Positions 47,592-55,433 of a stretch of 64,000 nucleotides of DNA are shown piece after piece. Every line of letters starts with the position of its first letter. Position 1 is the stretch's first letter. The DNA is from Alteromonas sp. KC3 (GTDB taxonomy: Bacteria; Pseudomonadota; Gammaproteobacteria; Enterobacterales; Alteromonadaceae). The translations under genes were made by a program, and so were the position numbers. Under the pieces are notes generated by a model, which saw only the letters and a list, made by a program, of their open reading frames with translations, did not search any database and was not told the origin of the DNA. The stretch spans positions 496,001 to 560,000 of the forward strand of contig NZ_AP024235.1 of assembly GCF_016756315.1 (NCBI RefSeq), written 5' to 3'.

Positions 47592-47818
47592 ACAAACCGT
47601 GTGTTAACTGCCAGCATGTTGAAGAAAATAGAGTAAAAGTGCTGAACAAAACAACCAACGCTTTTAACTTTTACTGGTTGTCAAAGAAGAGGGCTGCTTG
47701 AGTTGAAAAGCAGGGCTTTCAAGCTTCCTTCGATGCTGACAAAAAACAAAGCGAACCCCAAAAGCTGCTGTAAAAAAGCGCTGGGCTTTGATTTACTTTT
47801 TACTAAATAATGGGTGGT
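47592..47818 (-). repeat. Gene-less cassette family, copy a
   Basis: About 227 bp between two attC sites, related to four others in the window. Shared blocks include TTAACTGCCAGCATGTTGAA, GTTGAAAAGC and GGGTGGTGTATAAC. No frame is conserved among the copies. It could be a decayed gene, a promoter cassette or a small RNA. Confidence 0.7.
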
Positions 47819-47926
47819 GTATAACTTTTAAATAAGGGGCGATAACGCGTAGGGCATAAAAGCGAAGCGGCCCTGCGTGTTAGCGTCCCAGTGACCAACG
47901 GGAACGGCTTAATTTGTTTGTTAGGT
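47819..47926 (-). other. attC site of the lspA cassette
   Basis: GTATAAC and GTTAGGT cores; GCGATAACGCGTAGGGC and GCCCTGCGTGTTAGCG arms. The lspA frame reads about 40 nt into it. Confidence 0.88.
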
Positions 47927-48401
47927 TTTTACCCCATTGTGTAGAAAAGAAGGCAGCCAAGAATACACCCATCATTATAAAGACATCTGCTAAGTTAAAA
48001 ACCCCAGTATGCAGTGGTCCCAGCTGAAGTAAAAGAAAATCTATTACGCGCCCAGTGTTTGTTAGCCTATCGTAAACGTTGCCAATGCCGCCAGCTAGGA
48101 TTAGTGAGCCGACAATAAAACTGGCATTGGATAAAGGCTTAAGGCAAAGATAGGCGAATACTGCTAACAAGAACAAAGTGACAAACGCACTAAAAATGAT
48201 AGTTCGAGTTTCATGCGGCAGTGAAGAGCCCAAGCTTAAGAAAGCTCCGGGGTTTTCATGATAAGTAAGAACTAAAAAGCCATTAAGGTACGAAATCGGT
48301 TGTGAGCCCATTAGGTAATTAACGGCTTGTACCTTTGAAAATTGGTCACAACCAACCAACGGCAAAAGTAATAGAAGCAAAATCAATACGCGTTTCTTCA
48401 C
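47880..48401 (-). CDS. lspA: Signal peptidase II carried on an integron cassette
   Basis: A complete 173-aa prolipoprotein signal peptidase. It has four helices and all family boxes: DQFSKVQAVNYL, ENPGAFLSLG, GNVYDRLTNTGRVIDFL (catalytic D111) and FNLADVFIMMG (catalytic D139). It removes signal peptides after lipid modification at the lipobox Cys. The start is GTG after AAAGGA. The last 13 residues or so come from the attC. A chromosomal lspA normally sits with ileS, so this is probably a second, mobile copy, flanked by lipoprotein cassettes. Confidence 0.93.
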   Translation of the reverse strand: MKKRVLILLLLLLPLVGCDQFSKVQAVNYLMGSQPISYLNGFLVLTYHENPGAFLSLGSSLPHETRTIIFSAFVTLFLLAVFAYLCLKPLSNASFIVGSLILAGGIGNVYDRLTNTGRVIDFLLLQLGPLHTGVFNLADVFIMMGVFLAAFFSTQWGKNLTNKLSRSRWSLGR

Positions 48402-48428
48402 AAAAAATCCTTTTTATTCAATAGAGAA

Positions 48429-48542
48429 ACCTAACACCCACATAAGGGGCAGTAATACATGGGCTAAAATTCGAGCGAAGCGACAGAGCCCATGTGTTAC
48501 TGTCCCAGCGAGCTTGCGAGCGACTTAATGTGATTGTTAGAT
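48429..48542 (-). other. attC site
   Basis: ACCTAAC and GTTAGAT cores; GGGGCAGTAATACATGGGCT and AGCCCATGTGTTACTG arms. Confidence 0.88.
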
Positions 48543-49031
48543 TTACTCACCCTTTGAGCTTTCTATTTTCTTACCGATGACTTCACCTGTTTCTTTGTTA
48601 GAGATCCATACGGCTGAGTAACTTTCACTAAGTTGTCCTTCAACGATATATTCTGTATGGGGTTCAGGCGTAAACGTTATATTACCGCGAACAATATTGT
48701 TGTCAGAGAAAAGTGTCTGAATTGGGGCTGCATGTGCAGTGGCACCAACAATAGTGAAGGTCTGACTTAACACAGGAACAGCGGTTTCGATGAGTTGAGT
48801 GGTAAATTTAAAACCTTGCCCTTGAGTAGCGCTTCTCGATGTTCCCATGCTATTTACGATCATTTTGTTATCTATTTTTTCGAGATAGAAAAGCTCAACC
48901 GTACCTTGATCAATTCTGTTTTGGGAGCTTGCGATAATAGCCGAAGGACCCGAATAGTTCTCAGGATACGGATTGTGAACTGTTGCACAGCCGGTGAGTA
49001 AAATAACAACTAGAAATAATAACTTTTTCAA
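48543..49031 (-). CDS. Cassette lipoprotein, 162 aa
   Basis: Lipobox VVILLTGCATV, then a beta-rich mature domain (GTVELFYLEKIDNKMIVNSMG, NNIVRGNITFTPEPHTEYIVEGQL). It looks like small outer-membrane lipoproteins, with no specific family. The start is TTG after AAAGGATG. Next to the lspA cassette in the array. Confidence 0.72.
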   Translation of the reverse strand: MKKLLFLVVILLTGCATVHNPYPENYSGPSAIIASSQNRIDQGTVELFYLEKIDNKMIVNSMGTSRSATQGQGFKFTTQLIETAVPVLSQTFTIVGATAHAAPIQTLFSDNNIVRGNITFTPEPHTEYIVEGQLSESYSAVWISNKETGEVIGKKIESSKGE

Positions 49032-49056
49032 AAAACATCCTTTTAATTACACGGAA

Positions 49057-49162
49057 ATCTAACTTTTAAATAAGGGGCGCAGACATGTGGGCTATAATGC
49101 GAAGCAGCCCACGTGTATGCGTCCCAGCCTGCGCAGCAGGCGACTTAATTTTTTTGTTATAC
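49057..49162 (-). other. attC site of gene-less cassette family (copy b)
   Basis: ATCTAAC and GTTATAC cores; CCTGCGCAGCAGG block as in copies a, c and d. Confidence 0.87.
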
Positions 49163-49389
49163 ACAAACCGTTTCTTAACTGCCAGCATGTTGGAGAAAAT
49201 AGGGTAAATGTACCGAACAAAGTAACCAGGGCTTTAAACTTTTACTAGCAGCCAGAAAAGAGAGCGGCCTGAGTTGAAAAGCAAAGTTTTCAAGTTACCT
49301 TCGATGCTGACCGAAAGCCCCAAAAAAACCCAAAGCCGTTGTAAAAAAGCACCGAACTTCGGCCTGACTTTTATTAAAAAATGGGTGGT
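49163..49389 (-). repeat. Gene-less cassette family, copy b
   Basis: Related over its whole length to copies a, c, d and e, again ending in GGGTGGTGTATAAC at the next attC. The 460 bp from 49032 to 49494 hold only this body and two attC sites. Confidence 0.7.
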
Positions 49390-49500
49390 GTATAACACTA
49401 AGCTAAGGGGCAAATGCACAATGCGATAATCGCGAAGCCGCATTGTGTATTTGTCCCAGCAGCCCGCGCAGCGGGATGCGACTTGAGCGTTTTGTTAGGT
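49390..49500 (-). other. attC site
   Basis: GTATAAC and GTTAGGT cores; GCAAATGCACAATGCG/CGCATTGTGTATTTG arms. Nearly the same inner sequence as the interrupted site at 50023. Confidence 0.88.
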
Positions 49501-50016
49501 GCGTTCACGAAAAGTTCTCCAAAAAGCTATGTCCTCATTGGTAAGTGAATTGCCCCAACCATTATTGTCTTTAAATTTTGAAATTTTAAACGGTGTTAAT
49601 GCCGGCAGTGAATTGGGGGTTATTCTCTGAATTAATTCGGATAAACAATTTAAAGATAACTCATCTTCTGCTTCTCCCCAAAAACTACCCCATAGGATTT
49701 CCACAATAGGAGAAACAATTTTCCTAAAATCGGTTTCCTCTATATTTGCATTATTCAGCGATAACAAAAAAGAATTGCTTAAAGGATCCCCAAGTCCAAA
49801 ATTTACAAGCTGGGGCCGTTTATTCTCCCAAGCAGAGAACTCAAATTCTCCAGATGACACCAACGGCCATATCCATAAGTAATCTAAGAATTCATCTATT
49901 GAATCTTCATTTATCCCAGTAACATTGCAATATTTTTCGAAGAGCCTAAGTGCGATACCTAGACGAGCTGTCAAAGATAGACTCTTGCAAATATCAAGAT
50001 AAGCTTTATTTTCCAT
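49495..50016 (-). CDS. Cassette hypothetical protein, 173 aa
   Basis: A mostly helical soluble protein (LSLTARLGIALRLFEKYCNVTG, DEFLDYLWIWPLVSSGEF, EDELSLNCLSELIQRIT). Its acidic, compact make-up resembles immunity-type proteins, but I recognise no family. The start follows the preceding attC core closely; the stop is supplied by its attC. Confidence 0.65.
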   Translation of the reverse strand: MENKAYLDICKSLSLTARLGIALRLFEKYCNVTGINEDSIDEFLDYLWIWPLVSSGEFEFSAWENKRPQLVNFGLGDPLSNSFLLSLNNANIEETDFRKIVSPIVEILWGSFWGEAEDELSLNCLSELIQRITPNSLPALTPFKISKFKDNNGWGNSLTNEDIAFWRTFRERT

Positions 50017-50022
50017 CTAAGC

Positions 50023-50127
50023 ACCTAACACCAAGCTAAGGGGCAAATGCACAATGCGATAATTGCGAAGCCGCATTGTGTATTTGTCCCAGCAGCCCGC
50101 ACAGCGGGTTGCGACTTGAGCGTTTTG
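50023..50127 (-). other. attC site interrupted by IS-A
   Basis: ACCTAAC core at left. The right end GCGTTTTG stops at the IS-A junction, and TTAGGTG resumes at 51723. The uninterrupted relative at 49390 reads GCGTTTTGTTAGGTG, so IS-A entered with no duplication or loss. Confidence 0.9.
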
Positions 50128-50210
50128 ATACTTATTGAGCCTTCTCCCCAGCTTATCCAATTTTATTGGCTAAGCTGGAAGGCGACCAAACCCAAAATGG
50201 AGAAGACTCA

Positions 50211-51257
50211 ATGCAATTCTATACTAACTTACATCCTTTTTACTGCGGAATCGATCTTCATGCACGAATGCTTTATGTGTGCATCCTAGATGAACGCGGC
50301 GAGATACTGGTTCATAAGAAGATAAAAGATTCTCCCGAGCAGCTTTTAAACCTTCTTTCACCCTACATCGGGAATATTGTGGTGGGCGCAGAATGTATGC
50401 ACTGCTGGTACTGGCTTAGTGATTTTTGTGAACATCATAATATTGATTTTATCCTTGGCCACGCTCTCTACATGAAAGCTATTCATGGCGGTAAGACGAA
50501 GAACGATAAAATTGATGCGTACAAGATTGCCAAGTTAATACGAGGTGGTAATTTTCCTTTGGCTTATGTTTATCCAAAGGAAAAACGTGCTATTCGAGAT
50601 TTATTGCGTAGACGAACGCACGCCATGCGCCATAGTGCCGAGTTGAAAGCATTCATAAAGAATGCGTTGTCACAATACAACCTGCCAGTACCTGAAAAGT
50701 CAGACCTAAGCTACACCACCGGTCGCGATGCAATGCGTGGACACTTCCCTAATCCACAGGTTCAACGCAGTATTGATATGAATCTACGATTGATAGAAGT
50801 TTACGACCATGAAGTCAGCAGTATTGAATGTTATGTAGAAAAGCTCACTAAGCATGATAATGGTAGAGACTACTATCTGCTGCGTTCATTGCCTGGTGTC
50901 GGGCGAGTATTGGCCCTTACCATTCTTTATGAGATTGGCACTATTAAGCGCTTTGACAGTGTTCAGAAGTTTGCGTCTTATTCTCGGCTAGTCAAATGCA
51001 AAGCGGAATCAGCCGGTAAAGCCTACGGTACACAGGGTAATAAAATTGGTAATGCGCACCTTAAATGGGCGTTCTCTGAAGCCGCAGTGCTGTTTTTGAA
51101 GGGTAATCCTCCGGCGCAAGCTTATCTCGCAAAATTACAGAAGCGCATGAGCAAAGCTAAAGCGCTCTCTGCATTGGCACATAAACTTGGTCGTTGTATG
51201 TACTTTATGTTGAAGAATCAAACGGTGTTTGACAGTGAGCGCTTTTTAGCGGGGTAA
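50211..51257 (+). CDS. IS110-family transposase (IS-A copy 1)
   Basis: 348-aa DEDD recombinase. The RuvC-like N-terminal domain has D15 (GIDLHARM), E61 (GAECMHCW), D99 and D102 (KNDKIDAYKIAKLI). The C-terminal Transposase_20 domain has SLPGVGRVLALTILYEIG and Ser267 in KAESAGKAYG. IS110 enzymes recombine donor and target using a bridge RNA. ATG 50211 follows GGAGAAGACTCA; a longer TTG-initiated frame is unlikely. Confidence 0.95.
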   Translation: MQFYTNLHPFYCGIDLHARMLYVCILDERGEILVHKKIKDSPEQLLNLLSPYIGNIVVGAECMHCWYWLSDFCEHHNIDFILGHALYMKAIHGGKTKNDKIDAYKIAKLIRGGNFPLAYVYPKEKRAIRDLLRRRTHAMRHSAELKAFIKNALSQYNLPVPEKSDLSYTTGRDAMRGHFPNPQVQRSIDMNLRLIEVYDHEVSSIECYVEKLTKHDNGRDYYLLRSLPGVGRVLALTILYEIGTIKRFDSVQKFASYSRLVKCKAESAGKAYGTQGNKIGNAHLKWAFSEAAVLFLKGNPPAQAYLAKLQKRMSKAKALSALAHKLGRCMYFMLKNQTVFDSERFLAG

Positions 51258-51722
51258 GTCGCACAGACGGATGAGCTGACCGCCTAACTGGTCGAATGGC
51301 GAGTATTGTGTTCATGATGATTTAGGGAAAAGAGCCTGTTCAACATGAACTATACCAGTGTCCACAGCCACTACGCTTTGATTAGACATCCGTCTGTTGC
51401 GCATCAACACTCTGTGCTAAATCGCTTGCGCCTGAACTGAGCCTGCCCCTAACTGGCGACATAAATCAGCCACTACGTTTGAATAGTGCCAGCATCAGGT
51501 TAACCGATGAATGTCTAGTGCCCCTGTACTCGTAATGGATTCCATGGTAACAGGCAGCGATGAGATCGCACTAAGAGAGCCTCTATATGTGTTTGCCGCA
51601 GGCGATGCCTTACGGCAACAATGACAGATGAAGCTAGGAGATTTAGCCCAGAGATTTGGACTGGCTGCTAACGCAGCCAGAGAAATACTATTATCTATTG
51701 ACGGGAGTTGGGCTCATATGTG
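51258..51722 (+). ncRNA. Candidate bridge RNA region of IS-A (copy 1)
   Basis: 465 nt without a gene. A 14-bp stem (CGCACAGACGGATG, 51260-51273, with 51387-51401) encloses a hairpin TGACC/GGTCG whose 8-nt loop is GCCTAACT (51282-51289), the attC core heptamer GCCTAAC. Another hairpin (51471-51488) has loop CGTTTGAA, similar to the left target CGTTTTG. A perfect 8-bp hairpin (CTGGCTGC/GCAGCCAG) lies at 51661-51680. IS1111-group elements encode their guide RNA here, so this is a well-placed but unproven candidate. Confidence 0.5.
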
Positions 51723-52019
51723 TTAGGTGTCATTGTTAATTCGAGCGCCTTTTTTAGAGTTGATGATAAGCCGGATAACAGTAAATGGTAGGCACCATAT
51801 AAAACCGAGCACCCAACCAGTAAACCCTAGAGTTACTGCTGCCAGAATGCCTGTTTCATATGTCTCATCTAAATACGTTAACAGTTCATATCTTGCAAAA
51901 AAAGAGAGCCAGACAAGAGCAACTCCAACAAATAGCCCTTTAAAGGTGAATTTGAATGCTAAGAAAGCAGATATAGCAAAACCGACCAAAGGAATGAACG
52001 TATCTGCAAAACTAATCAT
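51723..52019 (-). CDS. Cassette membrane protein, 98 aa
   Basis: Three helices (IPLVGFAISAFLAFKF, GLFVGVALVWLSFFARY, VTLGFTGWVLGFIWCLPFTVI) and a basic tail. Its stop lies on attC bases left to the right of IS-A, so the frame is intact despite the insertion. Its attC is the split one. Confidence 0.65.
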   Translation of the reverse strand: MISFADTFIPLVGFAISAFLAFKFTFKGLFVGVALVWLSFFARYELLTYLDETYETGILAAVTLGFTGWVLGFIWCLPFTVIRLIINSKKGARINNDT

Positions 52020-52030
52020 ATATAGCTGAC

Positions 52031-52136
52031 GCCTAACTTTTAAATAAGGGGCGCAGACGCGTGGGCTATAATGCGAAGCAGCCCACGTGTATGCGTCCCA
52101 GCCTGCGCAGCAGGCGACTTAATTTTTTTGTTATAC
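52031..52136 (-). other. attC site of gene-less cassette family (copy c)
   Basis: GCCTAAC and GTTATAC cores; CCTGCGCAGCAGG block. Confidence 0.88.
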
Positions 52137-52368
52137 ACAAACCGTATGTTAACTGCCAGCATGTTGAAGAAAATAGGGTAAAAGTACTGAACAAAACAAC
52201 CAACGCTTTTAACTTTTACTAGTTGCCAAAGAAAAGGGCGGCTTGAGTTGAAAAGCAAAGCTTTCAAGTTACTTAGATGCTTGCAGAAAACCAAAACGAA
52301 CCCCCAAAGCTGTTGTAAGAAAGCACTGAACTTTGGCCTGATTATTACTAAATAATGGGTGGTGTATA
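52137..52368 (-). repeat. Gene-less cassette family, copy c
   Basis: The body ends GGGTGGTGTATA, where IS-B copy 1 begins. It is closest to copy e. The minus-strand frame is more open here than in the other copies, but it has no ribosome site. Confidence 0.7.
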
Positions 52369-52475
52369 GACACAATGACTCCCTGTGAAATGCTAGCCTC
52401 CGCATTCTCGTGGGTTAACTTTTCAGCCAGAGCCATAATTAGTTTGTTCAATACTAAATCAATTTGGAGGCTAGC

Positions 52476-53630
52476 ATGAACAAACATAGCATGATTTTTA
52501 TCGGATTGGATACGCATAAAGAGTTTCACGAAGTTGCTTATTGTGAAGAACAGCGTGGCGCGTCGCCCGTTCATTATGGTCGTATTCCCTCCTCTAAGGT
52601 CTGTGTCAAAAAGCTTATTCGCCAGTTTGAATCTAAATATCCTGGTGCAACACTTCACGTTGTTTATGAGGCTGGCCCTTGTGGCTATTGGATTTATCGT
52701 CTGATAACGAGCTTGGGACACTGTTGCTATGTTGTGGCACCGTCTCTTATCCCGAAAAAGCCAGGAGAGCGAATTAAAACCGACCGACGAGATGCGCTTA
52801 AGCTCGTTAGGTCACTAAAGTCTGAAGACCTTACACCCATCTATGTGCCCGAGCCGGAAGATGAAGCTGTGCGGGATTTATCTCGAGCTCGAGAAGCAGC
52901 AATGAAGGATTTAAAAGAAGCGAAGTACCAGCTTAAAGCTTTACTATTGCGAAACAACATACGCTATGAAGGTACGGCCAACTGGTCGAAGAAACACCTT
53001 CGCTGGCTCACGGAATTGATATTGCCTCACCCGGCCCAGCAAATTGTCTTACAAGAACAATTGCAAACCATAGAAGAGCGTATCCGGCGACTGGAAAGGC
53101 TCGACAATGAGTTAACCCACCATGTACACCAATGGCGTTATTATCCGGTAGTGAAAGCCGTTCAGGCGATGCGAGGTGTTCGATTGCTCGTTGCTGTTGG
53201 AGTGGTGGCAGAGCTTGGTGATTTACAGCGTTTTGACCATCCAAGAAAACTCATGGCGTATTTAGGTTTAGTCCCCAGCGAACAATCATCAGGCGGAAAG
53301 CGACACTTAGGAGCCATTACAAAAGCAGGAAATGGCCGAGCACGGCGTTTACTGATTGAGGGGGCGCACAGCTACCGTTATCCGGCTAACGTCTCTACTG
53401 AATTACAGTTAAGGCAGGAAGGCTTACCTAAAGACATCGTCGATATCGCTTGGAAAGCACAGCTTCGCTTGTGCAAACGCTATCAGCGCATGAGTAAAAA
53501 GGGTAAACACTACAATTTAATCGTTACCGCGATTGCCAGAGAAATGGCTGCTTATATTTGGGCTATTGCAAAGGAAGTGGTACTTACGCCGGTTAATCCA
53601 AAACTAAGATTGAGCCGAGTACCTGCATGA
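52476..53630 (+). CDS. IS110-family transposase (IS-B copy 1)
   Basis: 384-aa DEDD recombinase with D12 (GLDTHKEF), E65 (VYEAGPCG), D103 and D106 (KTDRRDALKLV), and a C-terminal domain with MRGVRLLVAVGVVAELG and Ser271/272 in QSSGGKRHLGAI. It is only distantly related to the IS-A enzyme. The start is ATG 52476 after GGAGG; the TTG 12 nt earlier overlaps that site. It should work with a bridge RNA made from the right end. Confidence 0.95.
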   Translation: MNKHSMIFIGLDTHKEFHEVAYCEEQRGASPVHYGRIPSSKVCVKKLIRQFESKYPGATLHVVYEAGPCGYWIYRLITSLGHCCYVVAPSLIPKKPGERIKTDRRDALKLVRSLKSEDLTPIYVPEPEDEAVRDLSRAREAAMKDLKEAKYQLKALLLRNNIRYEGTANWSKKHLRWLTELILPHPAQQIVLQEQLQTIEERIRRLERLDNELTHHVHQWRYYPVVKAVQAMRGVRLLVAVGVVAELGDLQRFDHPRKLMAYLGLVPSEQSSGGKRHLGAITKAGNGRARRLLIEGAHSYRYPANVSTELQLRQEGLPKDIVDIAWKAQLRLCKRYQRMSKKGKHYNLIVTAIAREMAAYIWAIAKEVVLTPVNPKLRLSRVPA

Positions 53631-53949
53631 TAAACGAGTTTGAGCTAACGCATTTGGATCAGGCCGCGGGATGTGGCACAACCTACGAGGGCGTTATGAT
53701 GGCGATAACTTAACGGTTATTGATCCACGAGCATAGACTGATGAGAAGGTGACCACGGCGGAGTGAGTAAGGTAGGCGCTGTTCATTATAATTAATGAAT
53801 AACCCACGAATACCAGCATGATAACCGACGACATTACTGCCTCATCCGGTGCGTTAGCTCATTTATTTTGAGTAATAAAGAATACTAATTATGGGCTGAA
53901 AGAGTGTCAGGGAAGCGCTCGTTCAGGGTTGACAAAGGGAGTCATACCA
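53631..53949 (+). ncRNA. Candidate bridge RNA region of IS-B (copy 1)
   Basis: 319 nt without a gene. A stem TGGATCA/TGATCCA (53655-53661 with 53721-53727) encloses GGGCGTTATG (53689-53698) and a hairpin CGATAAC/GTTATTG (53703-53722). GGGCGTTATG is identical to the bottom strand of the IS-B insertion site across the junction (CATA|ACGCCC). A 7-bp hairpin TTCATTA/TAATGAA lies further right. This fits a target-binding loop, but RNA expression is not shown. Confidence 0.5.
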
Positions 53950-54060
53950 ACGCCCAACTAAGGGGCGATAACACATGGGCTAAAATTAGGAACGAAGTGA
54001 CGCAGCCCATGTGTTAGCGTCCCAGCGAGCAGCGCGAGCGCCTTTAGTTTTTTGTTAGGT
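53950..54060 (-). other. attC site truncated by IS-B copy 1
   Basis: ACGCCCAACTAAGGGGCGATAAC to GTTTTTTGTTAGGT. The left core is split by IS-B. Its first ~80 bp are identical to the attC fragment at 58509. Confidence 0.87.
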
Positions 54061-54402
54061 AGCATGTTTAATCGGAGTGCCTTGGTGATATTGAATTTGC
54101 CAATTGTTTTGTGATTTTTTCCATATAGAACACCGATATGCACTTTGTTGATTTATTGTGGTTAGATACTTAACCAAAACACAGTCTTTGGCTAGTACAA
54201 CGAAGCTAAAATCATGGGCTGAAAAAGCCACTGATTCTTCGTTGACCAGTTCGTTGATAATATCCGATTTAGAAAACCTCTTGCCTGATTTTCCGACTTC
54301 CTCGAATTCATCGGCTATTAAAACTTCCAGACGTTGCTTGTTTTTTCGGGTAGCAAGATCATTTAGCTCTAATTCCAAATTTCTTATAGTGTCGAATTCC
54401 AT
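54055..54402 (-). CDS. Cassette NTF2-like (DUF4440) protein
   Basis: 115 aa with the DUF4440/SnoaL-like layout: an N-terminal helix (LELELNDLATRK), RLEVLIADEFEEVGKSGKRFSK, then strands VAFSAHDFSFVVLAKDCVLVKYLTT and RCSIWKKSQNNWQIQYHQGTPI. These small cone-shaped folds serve as enzymes or binding proteins. The stop is in attC. One of the few cassettes with a recognisable family. Confidence 0.82.
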   Translation of the reverse strand: MEFDTIRNLELELNDLATRKNKQRLEVLIADEFEEVGKSGKRFSKSDIINELVNEESVAFSAHDFSFVVLAKDCVLVKYLTTINQQSAYRCSIWKKSQNNWQIQYHQGTPIKHAT

Positions 54403-54408
54403 ACTGCT

Positions 54409-54515
54409 ACCTAACTTTTAAATAAGGGGCGCAGGCGCGTGGGCTAAAATGCGAAGCAGCCCACGTGAATGCGTCCCAGCCTGCGGCAGCAGGCGACTTA
54501 ATTTTTTTGTTATAC
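54409..54515 (-). other. attC site of gene-less cassette family (copy d)
   Basis: ACCTAAC and GTTATAC cores; CCTGCGGCAGCAGG block. Confidence 0.88.
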
Positions 54516-54743
54516 ACAAACCGTTTCTTAACTGCCAGCATGTTGAAGAAAATAGAGTAAAAGCACCGAGCCAAACAACCGGCGATTTTGACTTTTACTA
54601 GCTGCAAGAGAAGAGAGCTGCTTGAGTTGAAAAGCAAAGCTTTCAAGTTACCTTCGATGCAAACCGAAAACTAAAACGAACCCCCAAAGCTGTTGTAAAA
54701 AAGAGCTGCACTTTGGCCTGGTTTTTACTAAAAAATGGGTGGT
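54516..54743 (-). repeat. Gene-less cassette family, copy d
   Basis: Same blocks as the other copies, with single-base differences and small indels that shift any frame. It ends GGGTGGTGTATAAC at an intact attC; no IS is inserted. Confidence 0.7.
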
Positions 54744-54860
54744 GTATAACGGCCCGCATAACGGGCAAAAATACGTAGGCTATAATATCGAGCGAAGCGA
54801 AGGGAGCCTACGTGTTTTTGTCCCAGCGAGCTTGCGAGCGAGTTTATGCGATTGTTAGGT
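54744..54860 (-). other. attC site
   Basis: GTATAAC and GTTAGGT cores; arms ATACGTAGGCT/AGCCTACGTGT. Confidence 0.88.
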
Positions 54861-55289
54861 GCGTGGCCAAGATGGAGCACCGTTTTCTCTAAACAAAACG
54901 CCAAAATTAATGCATTTAACGATACCAAACTGAACCTGTAACTCCAGCCACTCATCTTCATAATTGATTGACGTAAAGCCACCAAAATCATCATATTTTG
55001 GTTTGGAGTTAAGCATTGAACTTAGAAGTTCAACAGCAGTTTTTTCACTTAGCCCGATGAGACTACTACCAAACAGTTTGGCCTCTTTATTATGAACTTC
55101 TAGCCACCCAAGTCGATTGTCACTGTCTGGTTCAAATGACAACTCAATTTCCAGTTCGTTGTATTGAATACGCTTACAGCCACTATCGGTAAAGTAACTT
55201 TTATCTGGGCTCCCCAAAAGTTTTTGAGCTTCGTTTTCAGTGATACCGAATAAAAGTGAGTCTATTCCTTTGCCAATGTATAGATCCAT
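54855..55289 (-). CDS. Cassette hypothetical protein, 144 aa
   Basis: A soluble alpha/beta protein: LLFGITENEAQKLLGSPDKSYFTDSGCKRIQYNELEIELSFEPD is cut here to ITENEAQKLLGSPDKSY, then LGWLEVHNKEAKLFG and WLELQVQFGIVKCINFGVLF. GAGG before ATG. The layout suggests an immunity or small binding protein, but no family is certain. Stop in attC. Confidence 0.68.
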   Translation of the reverse strand: MDLYIGKGIDSLLFGITENEAQKLLGSPDKSYFTDSGCKRIQYNELEIELSFEPDSDNRLGWLEVHNKEAKLFGSSLIGLSEKTAVELLSSMLNSKPKYDDFGGFTSINYEDEWLELQVQFGIVKCINFGVLFRENGAPSWPRT

Positions 55290-55305
55290 CCATTTACCTC
55301 AAAGC

Positions 55306-55422
55306 ACCTAACGCCCCAACTTTGGGGCACAAATACATGGGCTAAAATAACGAGCGAAGCGAGGGAGCCCATGTGTTTGTGTCCCAGCGAACGCAGTGAG
55401 CGCCAACAGTTGTTTGTTAGCT
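55306..55422 (-). other. attC site of duplicated cassette (copy 2)
   Basis: Matches the site at 46258 except one base. Confidence 0.88.
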
Positions 55423-55433
55423 GCACATGCTGA

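Larger units (their letters stand above)
50128..51722 (+). mobile_element. IS-A, IS110-family (IS1111-like) element, copy 1
   Basis: 1,595 bp, identical as far as I can see to copy 2 at 58614. Ends lie at an attC core: TTTG to the left and TTAGGTG to the right, with one ambiguous G and no target duplication. Subterminal imperfect inverted repeats TATTGAGCCTTCTCCC and GGGAGTTGGGCTCATA flank the element. It has a short 83-nt left end and a long 465-nt right end, the IS1111-group layout. It is oriented opposite to the cassettes. Confidence 0.9.
52369..53949 (+). mobile_element. IS-B, IS110-family (IS1111-like) element, copy 1
   Basis: 1,581 bp. It interrupts TATA|ACGCCCAAC, i.e. an attC core at the low-coordinate (crossover) end, with no target duplication. 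Subterminal 10-bp inverted repeats ATGACTCCCT (52375-52384) and AGGGAGTCAT (53936-53945) are perfect. The left end is 107 nt and the right end 319 nt, again IS1111-like. It appears identical to copy 2 (56928) and to the visible part of copy 3 (62870). Confidence 0.9.

Noticed and set aside
50127..51722. Target-site duplication around IS-A
   Set aside because: Only one ambiguous G is shared by both ends, consistent with precise IS110 insertion.
52040..52405. 121-aa frame through gene-less cassette copy c
   Set aside because: Equivalent frames in the other copies are shifted or stopped, and it begins inside IS-B and ends inside attC.
52269..52721. Minus-strand frame beginning MSQARYQTIN, present in all IS-B copies
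   Set aside because: It is antisense to the transposase and conserved only because the IS copies are identical. No ribosome site.
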